From Mesorhizobium sp. AR02 (GTDB lineage Bacteria; Pseudomonadota; Alphaproteobacteria; Rhizobiales; Rhizobiaceae): 64,000 nucleotides of DNA. Shown one piece after another: positions 25,959 through 34,287 of the stretch. The notes under the pieces were generated by a model. The model saw only the letters and a program-made list of their open reading frames with translations, searched no databases and was not told the DNA's origin. The translations under genes and the position numbers were made by a program. The stretch's first letter is position 1, and the number at the start of each line of letters is the position of its first letter. The stretch spans positions 868,001-932,000 of the forward strand of contig NZ_CP080531.1 in NCBI RefSeq assembly GCF_024746835.1, read 5' to 3'.

Positions 25959-27050
25959 TCAGAGCACCTTGCCGCTTTCGAGGTCGAGCAAATGCATGTG
26001 GCCCATGCCGAGCGACAGCGTCGCCATCTCGCCCGGCTTCGGTGTCGCAGCGGGGTCGATGCGTGCCGTCGCCTCCGCCCCGGCGACAAGCACATGCAGC
26101 AGCGTCTCCATGCCCATCGGCTCGACGACCTCGACCGGCACCTTGATGTCGACTGTATCGGGCCGCTCGCGCTGCTCGGTGATGTGCTCGGGACGCAGGC
26201 CGAATTCAAGCTCGCGCCCGACATGGCCGGCATAGCGCGCGGTGCGGGAAGCAGGCACTGCGAGTGCCGTGCCATCGCCGAGCACGACCGCCAGCCTGTC
26301 GCCGCGCCCTTCCAGCCGGCACTTGAAGAAATTCATGCCGGGACTGCCGATGAAGCCGGCGACGAAACGGCTGGCCGGCTCGTGATAGAGATCGTTGGGC
26401 GGCCCGATCTGTTCGATCCGCCCCTTGTTCATCACCACGACGCGGTCGGCCAATGTCATCGCCTCGACCTGATCATGGGTGACGTAGACCGTGGTGGTGG
26501 CGACCATCTGGTGCAGCTTCTTGATCTCGGCGCGCATCTTGACCCTGAGCTTGGCGTCGAGATTGGAAAGCGGCTCATCGAAGAGAAAGACTTTCGGCTG
26601 GCGCACCATGGCGCGGCCCATGGCGACGCGCTGGCGCTGGCCGCCGGAGAGCTGGTGCGGCTTGCGCTGCAAGAGCTCGCTGAGGTCGAGTATGTCGGCG
26701 ACACGGGCGATGCGTTGCGTCACCTCGGCGTCCGGCACCTTGCGGATGCGCAGGCCGAAGGCCATGTTCTGCGCTACCGTCATTTGCGGATAAAGCGCGT
26801 AGCTCTGGAAGACCATGGCGATGTCGCGGTCCCTTGCCTGGACGTCGTTGACCAGCCTGCCGCCAATATGGATCTCGCCACCGCTTGGCCGGTCCAGCCC
26901 CGCCACCATGCGCAGCGTCGTCGACTTGCCGCAGCCGGAGGGTCCGACGAGAACGACGAACTCGCCCTCGGCAATGTCGAGATCGATGTCGTGGACGACC
27001 TTCAGGTTCTGAAAACTCTTGGAAATCTTGCGCAGTTCGACGTCGGCCAT
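25959..27050 (-). CDS. Sugar ABC transporter ATP-binding protein (MalK/UgpC/MsmK type)
   Basis: 363-residue ATPase with Walker [10 protein letters not shown], signature LSGGQRQRV, Walker [13 protein letters not shown] and a C-terminal OB/TOBE region starting near residue 235 ([13 protein letters not shown]). It is the CUT1-type energy subunit for the permeases at 29085-30856. ATG 27050 is the start; upstream in-frame codons lie within the ROK gene. It is the last gene of the - strand operon, 4 nt after the ROK stop. Confidence 0.92.
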   Translation of the reverse strand: MADVELRKISKSFQNLKVVHDIDLDIAEGEFVVLVGPSGCGKSTTLRMVAGLDRPSGGEIHIGGRLVNDVQARDRDIAMVFQSYALYPQMTVAQNMAFGLRIRKVPDAEVTQRIARVADILDLSELLQRKPHQLSGGQRQRVAMGRAMVRQPKVFLFDEPLSNLDAKLRVKMRAEIKKLHQMVATTTVYVTHDQVEAMTLADRVVVMNKGRIEQIGPPNDLYHEPASRFVAGFIGSPGMNFFKCRLEGRGDRLAVVLGDGTALAVPASRTARYAGHVGRELEFGLRPEHITEQRERPDTVDIKVPVEVVEPMGMETLLHVLVAGAEATARIDPAATPKPGEMATLSLGMGHMHLLDLESGKVL

Positions 27051-27054
27051 GGCG

Positions 27055-27984
27055 CTATTCCTTTGCCGCGGGTGCGAACATGTCGAGCGCCAGTGCCGCG
27101 GCACCGATCACGCCGGCATCGTTGCCGTGCTCGGCCGCCACGATAACCGGCGGGCGGCCGGGTTTGAGCAGCACGAAATCCCTGACATTTTTGGCGATGC
27201 GATCGATGAAGAAGGGACCGGCCAGCGACAGGCCGCCGCCGATGATTGCCGCCTCGATGTTGAGCATGTTCGACATGATGCCGATCATCTGGCCGAGCCA
27301 GCGCGCCACTTCGTCGACCACCTGCAGCGCGATCGGCTCGCCACCCTTGGCCAAATCCACGACGGTCTCGGCGTCTTTGGCATCCGTGTCCGGCTTGAGC
27401 TGGCGATAGCGATTGACCAGCGCGCGGGCGCTGGCCAGGTTCTCGACCATGCCAGGCACCGGATCGGCGATGTCGGTGCGGACCGGATCCAACGAGATGC
27501 AGCCGAATTGCGGCGGCAGCCCATCCGGGCCGTCGATGACCTTGCGATCGATGACCATGGATCCGCCAATGCCGGTGCCGAGCGTCAGCAGCGCAAAGCG
27601 CGAGAACGGACGCCCGGCGCCGTGGCGCATTTCGCCATGGGTGGCGCTGACGGCATCGTTGCGGACAACGGCCGGCACACCGAAGCGGATGCTGAACAGC
27701 TTTGACAGCGACCCTTTCAACAGGGCCGGGATTGCCGGGCAGCGGCCATTGAGCATGCCGGTCTCGGGATTTGGCGTGCCGGGCACGCCAATGCCGATGG
27801 CGGTGATGTCGGGATACGCCTTTCTCAGCTCTTCGGTTGCCTCGGTGACCAGATGGACGAAATCTGAAAATTCGATGTCGCGATGCACCGGGACAGCACC
27901 GCGCGCCAGGACCTTGCCTGAACCGTCGACGACGCCGAGCTTGACCAGGCTGCCGCCAATGTCGATTCCAACAGCGGTTACCAT
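27055..27984 (-). CDS. ROK-family sugar kinase
   Basis: 309-residue cytosolic protein. The ATP-binding motif [16 protein letters not shown] opens it, and a second family motif [16 protein letters not shown] is near residue 140. No N-terminal helix-turn-helix is present, so it is a kinase rather than a NagC-type repressor. The zinc motif usual in ROK kinases (CGCxGCxE) is missing; the region reads [19 protein letters not shown]. It probably phosphorylates glucosamine, N-acetylglucosamine or a related sugar after uptake. Its ATG overlaps the SIS-gene stop (ATGA). Confidence 0.85.
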   Translation of the reverse strand: MVTAVGIDIGGSLVKLGVVDGSGKVLARGAVPVHRDIEFSDFVHLVTEATEELRKAYPDITAIGIGVPGTPNPETGMLNGRCPAIPALLKGSLSKLFSIRFGVPAVVRNDAVSATHGEMRHGAGRPFSRFALLTLGTGIGGSMVIDRKVIDGPDGLPPQFGCISLDPVRTDIADPVPGMVENLASARALVNRYRQLKPDTDAKDAETVVDLAKGGEPIALQVVDEVARWLGQMIGIMSNMLNIEAAIIGGGLSLAGPFFIDRIAKNVRDFVLLKPGRPPVIVAAEHGNDAGVIGAAALALDMFAPAAKE

Positions 27985-29027
27985 CAGGCCTCCTTGCGGA
28001 TGCGCACGTTGAGCCGCCGTCCGAGGTTGGGGTAGATCATCTTGTCGGGATCGATGCCGCGCGCGATCGCCAGTTCGCAACCGTACCATTGCAGCGGCAT
28101 CGGCGCCCAGCAGCCGGCAAGCCATTGCTGCTCCGGCGCTGTCGGCCAGCTGACATCGAGGTCGAAGCGGGTCGGGTGGCCGGAGAGGTTGAGGACGGCC
28201 GCGCGCGGTCCGAGCTCGGCCAGCGCCTCGCCGAGATTGGCGGCGACCTTCGCCTCGGTCTCGGTCTGCGCGATTGATATCACCAGGCTGTTGTCGGTCG
28301 TGCCATAGACATGGCCGTGCAAGGCCTCCTCAGTGTCGAAGGCAGCGGTTGGCACGCCGCTGATCTCGGCGATCTTGAGCGAGGCCTCGAGTGCTGTGCC
28401 GAGATGCGTCGCCTGTCCGGCGACCAGTATGTAATCGGGGATGCCGAAGCGGGTGATCAGATCTTTGGCTGCCGCCAGACCGGTTTCCGCAGTCTGCTCC
28501 AGTTGCGCGACCAGACCCGACAGATCGATCGTCTTGTCGGCGAGCTTGGCGGCGACGGCCAGCACCGAGATGACGGTCGCGGTGTAACCCATGGTCTTGG
28601 GGCCGACCGTCTCCGGGCCGATCGGCATCACGATGATCTCGGCGCCGGTCTCGGTGATCAGGCTGCCGGCCTCTCCGGTGATGACAAGGGTGGGAAAGCC
28701 TAATTGCACCGACAGGCGCACCGCCTCGATCGTGGTGATGCTCATACCGGACTGCGAGGCAGCCAGAACCAGCGTGCGCTGGTTCGACGCCCTGGGCGGC
28801 AGGCGCAGGAAAGCCTCCGGCTCCTTGGCGATCACCGAGGCGCCCGTGCCCTCCTCCAGCGCCTCGGCGCCGGCCAGCAGCGCATTCATCGACGATCCGG
28901 TGCCGAGCAGCACGATCCGCTCCGGCTTCTGGCGCAGGCTCGCAAAACCAGCGAGGTCCGCGCCGATCGCCGCGGGGAGACCGGTGAGGGTCGCGGGCTG
29001 CCGGCGGATGTAAGTGCCTATCTGCAT
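27984..29027 (-). CDS. SIS-domain sugar-phosphate isomerase/deglycase (GlmS-C/AgaS/FrlB-like)
   Basis: 347-residue protein with two SIS domains and no glutaminase domain. The first domain has IVLLGTGSSMNALLAGAEAL and LAASQSGMSITTIEAVR; the second has ILVAGQATHLGTALEASLKI, with the EALHGHVYGT segment seen in GlmS-like proteins. Stand-alone proteins of this kind deaminate amino-sugar phosphates or cleave sugar-phosphate-amine conjugates. With the ROK kinase this suggests a two-step pathway, phosphorylation and then release of amine or ammonia. It is 57 bp downstream of the permease genes. Confidence 0.82.
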   Translation of the reverse strand: MQIGTYIRRQPATLTGLPAAIGADLAGFASLRQKPERIVLLGTGSSMNALLAGAEALEEGTGASVIAKEPEAFLRLPPRASNQRTLVLAASQSGMSITTIEAVRLSVQLGFPTLVITGEAGSLITETGAEIIVMPIGPETVGPKTMGYTATVISVLAVAAKLADKTIDLSGLVAQLEQTAETGLAAAKDLITRFGIPDYILVAGQATHLGTALEASLKIAEISGVPTAAFDTEEALHGHVYGTTDNSLVISIAQTETEAKVAANLGEALAELGPRAAVLNLSGHPTRFDLDVSWPTAPEQQWLAGCWAPMPLQWYGCELAIARGIDPDKMIYPNLGRRLNVRIRKEA

Positions 29028-29084
29028 TTCAGTGTTCCATCAGTTCGAAATTGTCGGTCTTGTTAAAATCTGTCGGAGGTACGG

Positions 29085-29960
29085 CTATTTGCTGTAGCCC
29101 TTGCTCAGGCCGCTGATGAATTGCCGCGAGAACAGGGTGAACAGCAGCACCAGCGGCACCGCGCCGAGCGTCAGCGCGGCGAGCAGTGCCGGATAGTCGT
29201 TCATGAATTGGCCGACGAACCGCTGCACGCCGAGCGTCACCGTCTGGTTCTGCCGGCTTGGCGCCAGGATCAGCGGGAACCAGAGGTCGTTCCAGACCGG
29301 CAGCATGGTCAGCGCTGCGACAGCGGCGAGGCCCGGCCTGACCAGCGGCAGCACGATCCAGAAGGTGCGCAGCTCGCTCGCGCCATCCATGCGGGCAGCT
29401 TCCTTGAGATCGGTCGGCACGGTGCGGAAATAGGTGACCATCAACGTCACCGCGATCGGGATACTCATGGCGGTGTAGACGAGGATGAGCGCCGCCAGCG
29501 TGTCCATCAGTCTCCAGGCGAGCATCATCTGGATGAGCGGGATGGTGCCGAGCCGGATCGGCAGCATGATGCCGAGCACGAACAGGCCGCTAAGCAGCGA
29601 CGCCGCCCGCACCCGGTATTCGACCAGCGCAAAGGCGGCGAGCGTCGACAGCACCACCGTCAGCACGATCGTCGTCACCGTGACAATGAGGCTGTTGCGG
29701 TAGTTGACGATGAAATTGCCACGCGTGAAGACGCGCTTGTAGCCTTCGAGGCTGAAGGTCTTGGCCGTCGGCAGGTCGAACGGCCCGCTGAAGATCGCCG
29801 GCGTCGTCTTCAGCGAATTGATGATGACGATCAGCACCGGTCCGATGGCAAGCAGCACGAACAGGATCAACAGTGCGTGCACGATGATGCGTTCGAATGT
29901 CCAGGGTTCGCGATCCTGGCGGCGACGGGCGGCTGGAATGGTGAGGCCTGGAGCGCTCAT
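29085..29960 (-). CDS. Sugar ABC transporter permease (MalG type)
   Basis: 291-residue inner-membrane permease of the BPD_transp_1 family with six membrane segments. The EAA loop is LKEAARMDGASELRTFW followed by IVLPLVRPGLAAVA. The N-terminal cytoplasmic stretch is longer than average (about 30 residues). It pairs with the MalF-type permease encoded 8 nt upstream. Confidence 0.9.
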   Translation of the reverse strand: MSAPGLTIPAARRRQDREPWTFERIIVHALLILFVLLAIGPVLIVIINSLKTTPAIFSGPFDLPTAKTFSLEGYKRVFTRGNFIVNYRNSLIVTVTTIVLTVVLSTLAAFALVEYRVRAASLLSGLFVLGIMLPIRLGTIPLIQMMLAWRLMDTLAALILVYTAMSIPIAVTLMVTYFRTVPTDLKEAARMDGASELRTFWIVLPLVRPGLAAVAALTMLPVWNDLWFPLILAPSRQNQTVTLGVQRFVGQFMNDYPALLAALTLGAVPLVLLFTLFSRQFISGLSKGYSK

Positions 29961-29968
29961 CTCAGCTC

Positions 29969-30856
29969 CTAGACCGAATAGGATTTCAGGCGGCGCTGGA
30001 TCAGCCAGAAATAGGCCGCGGTGACCAGCAACACCGTGAGGAAGATGACCGTTGCGACCGCGCTACCCAGATCGAGATCGGCAAGCTGCCCGCTCGAGCC
30101 GAAGAAGGTGCGGTAGAAGTAGGTGCCGAGAATGTCGGTGCTGTAGTTCGGTCCGGGTGCCGAGCCGTTGAGCGCGAACACCAAGTCGAAGCCGTTGAAG
30201 GTCCAAATGTAGGTGAGGATCGCGATCAGCCCGAATTGCGGCGCGATCAGCGGGAACTTGATCTTCCAGAAGGTCGTCCAGCCGCCGGCGCCGTCGATGT
30301 TGGCGGCTTCGACAAGCTCGTTGGGCACCGCCAGCAGGGCGCTGTAGAGGAAGACCATCGGAATGCCGAAATACTGCCAGACCGACATCAGCGAAATGGT
30401 GGTGAGTGCTGTCGATTCCGTACCCAGCAAGGGAAAGCCGACCAGGCCCCAGAGCGGGTTGATGATCAAGCGCCAGACGAAGCCGACAATGACCACCGAC
30501 AGCGTCGCCGGAATGAACAGCAAGGTGCGGTAGATGCCTTCCGACCGCGCCAGTTTGCCTGACGTCAGCAACGCCGCCAGCAGCAGCCCCATCGGCACTT
30601 CGACGATCAGGTGGATGGCGAAATACTGCATGTTGTTGAGCAACGCATTCCAGAAGCGGGCGCTGATGGTCGGGTGGGTGAACAGGCGCTCGTAATTGGC
30701 GAAGCCGACGAAGACATCACCCGAGGCGCCGCTGGTCTGGAAGAAGCTCATGACGATCGAGGTCGCCAGCGGCAGCACGGCAAAGACCAGATAGACGGCC
30801 AGCGCCGGCAGCACGAACAGCAGCAGGTTTCGGTAAGCGGCAGCGGGAGATATCAA
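29969..30856 (-). CDS. Sugar ABC transporter permease (MalF type)
   Basis: 295-residue inner-membrane permease. The N-terminus NLLLFVLPALAVYLVFAVLP and the EAA loop LVEAANIDGAGGWTTFWKI mark the MalF/UgpA type. It is the first membrane gene of the operon, separated from the binding-protein gene by a region with two hairpins. Confidence 0.9.
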   Translation of the reverse strand: MISPAAAYRNLLLFVLPALAVYLVFAVLPLATSIVMSFFQTSGASGDVFVGFANYERLFTHPTISARFWNALLNNMQYFAIHLIVEVPMGLLLAALLTSGKLARSEGIYRTLLFIPATLSVVIVGFVWRLIINPLWGLVGFPLLGTESTALTTISLMSVWQYFGIPMVFLYSALLAVPNELVEAANIDGAGGWTTFWKIKFPLIAPQFGLIAILTYIWTFNGFDLVFALNGSAPGPNYSTDILGTYFYRTFFGSSGQLADLDLGSAVATVIFLTVLLVTAAYFWLIQRRLKSYSV

Positions 30857-30872
30857 CGTAAGACCTCATGTT

Positions 30873-30938
30873 CACGCCGGCCTGGCGCCGGCGTGCCGGG
30901 AGGCTTGCGCATGCCCCGCCATCTGGCAAGGCATGCGC
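30873..30938 (-). terminator. Two tandem hairpins between binding-protein and permease genes
   Basis: CACGCCGGC (30873-30881) pairs with GCCGGCGTG (30887-30895), and GCGCATGCC (30907-30915) pairs with GGCATGCGC (30930-30938). Both stems are perfect over 9 bp. No T tract follows. The likely roles are 3'-end protection of the binding-protein mRNA and partial attenuation. Confidence 0.6.
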
Positions 30939-30952
30939 GAAGCGGTGCCGGA

Positions 30953-32221
30953 TTACTTCTTCTGCGGTCCGTACCAGGAGGCAAGGCCGGCCTGGAGTTC
31001 AGTGGCGACCTGCTGCGGCGTGACGTCGGATTTGGTGAACATCACCTGCAGCAGACGCCAGGTCTCGTCGTCGAGCGGCGGCGTGCCGGCACTCAGACGA
31101 TCCAGCGCCAAACGCGGGGTCAGCTCGGCGCCCTTCTTCAGGTCGGCGAAATCCTGCGCCAGCTTGTTCTTGTAGGTGACCGGCTTCGAGCTCATGGCGA
31201 AGAAGCCGGGGGCGGCGTTGACATAGAGTTCCTGGAACTCAGGCCCGGCCACCCAGTCGAGGAAGGTTTTTGCCGCGTCCTTGTGCGTGCTCTTGGCGTT
31301 GATGCCGATGCCCATGTCCGGCATTTCCTGCAGGTAGCGCTTGTCACCGGCTTTCGGCACCGGCGGACCGAACACACCGACATTGAGGCCGGTCGAGGTC
31401 GCCTGGTTGATGTCCCATGAACCGTCGGGAAGGATGGCCGCCTTGCCGAGCGTGAACAGCTGCGTCATGTCGGCATAGTTCAAGCTCTCCTGCCCGGCGG
31501 GCAGGAACGGCTTCCAGGCTGCGAAGGCAGCGATGGCGTCGACGAATTCGGGATCGGTCAGCTTCTTCTTGCCGTCGATCAGGCCGAGCCGGCCCTCCTC
31601 GCCTTTCCAGTAGGCGGGGCCGATCGAGTAGAGGCCGTTATAGGCGAGCTGCCAGGATTCGGCCGCGCCATAGGCCAGCGGCGTGTAGCGGCCGTCCTTC
31701 TTGATCGCCGTGAGCACATCGATGAACTCGGCGCTGGTGGTCGGCACCTTCAGGCCCAGTTCCTTGAAGATGTCGGCGTTGTAGTAGAAGCCGGCGAGCA
31801 CGGCGGCGACCGGCAGGCAGTAGGCCTTGTCGTCGGCGCCCGACCACGCGGCCCGCGAGGTTTTGTCGAAATTTGCCAGGCCCGGCAGGCCTTCGAGCGA
31901 CTCGAAATAGCCGCGCTTGATCCATTCGCGGTTCACGTCGAAGGGGCGGCAGGTGATCAGGTCGCCGCCGGCGCCGCCTTCGATCTGCGACTGGATGGCG
32001 GCGTTGTATTCATTGGTGTTGATCGGCGCGAACTCGACCTTGATGTCGGGATGCTTGGCCTCGAAGGCCGGAAGGATGGTGTCCTGCCACACCGCGATAT
32101 CCTCGGTGCGCCAGCTGTTCAAGGTGATGGTGACCGGGTCGGCAAACGCGGCACCGACACCGCCTGAAAACATCACGCCGAGCGTCGCCGCCAGCGGGAT
32201 CGATACACGTATGGAACGCAT
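30953..32221 (-). CDS. Sugar ABC transporter substrate-binding protein (family 1)
   Basis: 422-residue periplasmic binding protein (SBP_bac_1, CUT1 type). A signal peptide spans about residues 1-30 and ends in GVGAAFADP; the mature start is VTITLNSWRTEDIAVWQ. Later family segments include FKELGLKVPTTSAEFIDVL and KAAILPDGSWDINQ. ATG 32221 has CAGGA upstream. It is the first gene of the - strand operon and should bind an oligosaccharide, amino sugar or similar compound. Confidence 0.9.
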   Translation of the reverse strand: MRSIRVSIPLAATLGVMFSGGVGAAFADPVTITLNSWRTEDIAVWQDTILPAFEAKHPDIKVEFAPINTNEYNAAIQSQIEGGAGGDLITCRPFDVNREWIKRGYFESLEGLPGLANFDKTSRAAWSGADDKAYCLPVAAVLAGFYYNADIFKELGLKVPTTSAEFIDVLTAIKKDGRYTPLAYGAAESWQLAYNGLYSIGPAYWKGEEGRLGLIDGKKKLTDPEFVDAIAAFAAWKPFLPAGQESLNYADMTQLFTLGKAAILPDGSWDINQATSTGLNVGVFGPPVPKAGDKRYLQEMPDMGIGINAKSTHKDAAKTFLDWVAGPEFQELYVNAAPGFFAMSSKPVTYKNKLAQDFADLKKGAELTPRLALDRLSAGTPPLDDETWRLLQVMFTKSDVTPQQVATELQAGLASWYGPQKK

Positions 32222-32301
32222 TGTCCTGCTCTCCCTCAAGATGGTGCCTCGTGTGGATTCACGATTTGCACTGTTGCCTCGGACCATACCTACTGATACA
32301 T

Positions 32302-32312
32302 CTTGTGACAAG
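32302..32312. promoter_or_regulatory. Candidate HutC/GntR operator in the divergent promoter region
   Basis: CTTGTGACAAG is an inverted repeat (CTTGT / ACAAG) about one central base. It lies between the binding-protein gene (-) and the oxidoreductase gene (+), 81 bp and 85 bp from their starts. Regulators of the HutC group recognise such GT-N1-AC palindromes, and one is encoded at 33437. Confidence 0.55.
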
Positions 32313-32397
32313 TGGTATTGTGTTGTCTTTTCCATTAAGCGGCCGTTGCGGGGCTGAGCAGCACCAGGCTGATGGGCAAAAATCTGGGAGGATTTGA

Positions 32398-33435
32398 ATG
32401 ATTGGCGTTGGAATTCTGGGCTCGGGCTTCATCGCCGAGACCTATGCGGACTCGCTGCTCGACGTGCGCAATGCCGAGCTGGTCGCCTGCTCGTCGCGCA
32501 GTTTCGAACGCGCCACAGCCTTCGCGAAGAAGTGGGGTCCCAAGGTTACCGCCCACAGGGACATCGACGCGCTGTGCGCCGACAAGGCGGTCGAGCTGGT
32601 GGTGATCGCGCTGCCCAATGAAATCCATCTCGAAGCCGTCAGGATCGCCGCCAAGCACGGCAAGGCCGTGATCTGCACCAAGCCATTGGCGCGCACCGGC
32701 AAGGAGGCGCAGGAGATCCTCGACATCGTCCAGCGCGCCGGCATCTGGCACGGCTATGCCGAATGCGCGGTGTTTTCGCCCAACATCGCCAAGGCCCACC
32801 AGATGATCCAGGCCGGCGGCATCGGCAATCTGCTCACCATGCGCGCCCGCGAGGCGCATTCGGGGCCGCATGCACCGCATTTCTGGAACGCCGAACTCGC
32901 CGGCGGCGGCGCCCTGCTCGACATGGGCTGCCACACCGTCGAAAGCGCGCGTCACTTCTTCGGCAAGGACAACGAAATCACCGAGGTGATGGCGTGGGGC
33001 GCAACGCTGGTGCACGGTGACAAGACAACCGGGGAAGACACGGCGATCGCGCTGCTGAAATTCGCCGGCGGCCAGCTGGCCACGATCGAATCCTCGTGGA
33101 TCGAGAAAGGCGGCATGCAGCTGCGTCACGAACTGGTCGGCTCGGCCGGCCGCATCGTCACCGACACGTCGGTCGGGCCGGTCTGGGGTTTCATCGAGAA
33201 GCCGGTGGGCTATCTCGTCGAGAAGGCCGATGCCGAGACCGGCTGGGTCTATCCGGTGCCCGAGGAAACTCGCGCCTACGGTTTTTCGCAACAGATGCGG
33301 CATTTTGTGGAACACTTCGCGGCGGGGACGACGCCGCTGGAAACGTTCGAGGATGGCGTCATCGTCAACCACATAATTGACGCCTGCTACCGTTCGATGC
33401 GAACGGGCGTGTGGGAAAAGATCAGGGGTGACTGA
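32398..33435 (+). CDS. Gfo/Idh/MocA-family oxidoreductase
   Basis: 345-residue NAD(P)-dependent dehydrogenase. The N-terminal Rossmann domain opens with VGILGSGFIAETYADSL and continues to CTKPLARTGKEAQEI, the usual EKP-like motif with its lysine present. The C-terminal domain includes the catalytic-region segment GGALLDMGCHTVESARHFFG with a conserved Asp and His. Family members oxidise sugars, inositols or modified sugars. It is divergent from the sugar importer and followed directly by the GntR gene. Confidence 0.9.
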   Translation: MIGVGILGSGFIAETYADSLLDVRNAELVACSSRSFERATAFAKKWGPKVTAHRDIDALCADKAVELVVIALPNEIHLEAVRIAAKHGKAVICTKPLARTGKEAQEILDIVQRAGIWHGYAECAVFSPNIAKAHQMIQAGGIGNLLTMRAREAHSGPHAPHFWNAELAGGGALLDMGCHTVESARHFFGKDNEITEVMAWGATLVHGDKTTGEDTAIALLKFAGGQLATIESSWIEKGGMQLRHELVGSAGRIVTDTSVGPVWGFIEKPVGYLVEKADAETGWVYPVPEETRAYGFSQQMRHFVEHFAAGTTPLETFEDGVIVNHIIDACYRSMRTGVWEKIRGD

Positions 33436-33436
33436 G

Positions 33437-34222
33437 ATGGAGGGCTCGCCACTGCAGTCGGACGGACCGGAGCCACTCTGGCGGCAAGCGGCCGATGCGA
33501 TCCTGCAGGAGATCGCCAGCGGCAAGCTAGCCTCGGGCGCGCGGCTGCCGGCCGAGCGCGACCTGTTCACGCGCATGTCGATCTCAAGGGTGACCTTGCG
33601 CCGGGCCCTGCAGAGCCTTGTCGAGGAAGGCGTGCTGACGCCCTCGCACGGGCGCGGCTGGTATGTCTCGGCCAAGGTGCCGAAGGAATTTCCCAACACG
33701 CTGGAATCGTTCAGCGAAACCGCCAGGCGTCTCGGCCTGACGCCGTCCTCCGACGTGTTGCGCGCCGAACAGGCGCCGGCCTCGCTGGACGAAGCCGAGG
33801 AGCTTGCGATCGCGCCAGGCGCGACACTGTTTCATCTAGAGCGGATCCGGCGCCTCGACCAGGTTCCGGTCGCCGTCGACACCTCGTTCTTTGCAGCAAG
33901 CCTCGTTCCCGATCTCGGCCGCATCGACTTTCGCAACGCGTCGCTGTTCGGCCTGCTGATCGATGCCGGCGTCGACCTGGCGCGCGCCGAAACCACGATC
34001 GAAGCGCATGACGCCGATCCTGTACTGGCGCGCCATCTCGACATCGATGTCGGCAAGTCCACGCTGGTCATGCGCCAGCTCATCGTCGACACCGCCGGCC
34101 GGCCGCTGCTGTCCTCGACGATCCGCTACGCCGGCGACCGCTATCGCCTGCGCACATCCTTCTCCCGCACGGGCAAGACCGCCGCCCCTCGTATTGCGCC
34201 GCCACGGGTGGACCGCGAATAG
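33437..34222 (+). CDS. GntR-family transcriptional regulator, HutC/UTRA type
   Basis: 261-residue regulator. The winged helix at about residues 10-80 includes LASGARLPAERDLFTRMSI and SRVTLRRALQSLVEEGVL. The C-terminal UTRA domain includes ATLFHLERIRRLDQVPVAVD and the closing GRPLLSSTIRYAGDRYRL. Such domains bind sugar phosphates or similar small ligands, as in NagR. ATG 33437 follows the oxidoreductase stop by 1 nt, with AGGGGTG upstream; GTG 33428 is possible. It probably controls the importer and the oxidoreductase through the site at 32302. Confidence 0.9.
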   Translation: MEGSPLQSDGPEPLWRQAADAILQEIASGKLASGARLPAERDLFTRMSISRVTLRRALQSLVEEGVLTPSHGRGWYVSAKVPKEFPNTLESFSETARRLGLTPSSDVLRAEQAPASLDEAEELAIAPGATLFHLERIRRLDQVPVAVDTSFFAASLVPDLGRIDFRNASLFGLLIDAGVDLARAETTIEAHDADPVLARHLDIDVGKSTLVMRQLIVDTAGRPLLSSTIRYAGDRYRLRTSFSRTGKTAAPRIAPPRVDRE

Positions 34223-34287
34223 CCGCCCGGGACGGCAGGAGCCGAGGGCGAAGAGGTCATAGCGGGTAAGCCAGCCATGATCAGAAC

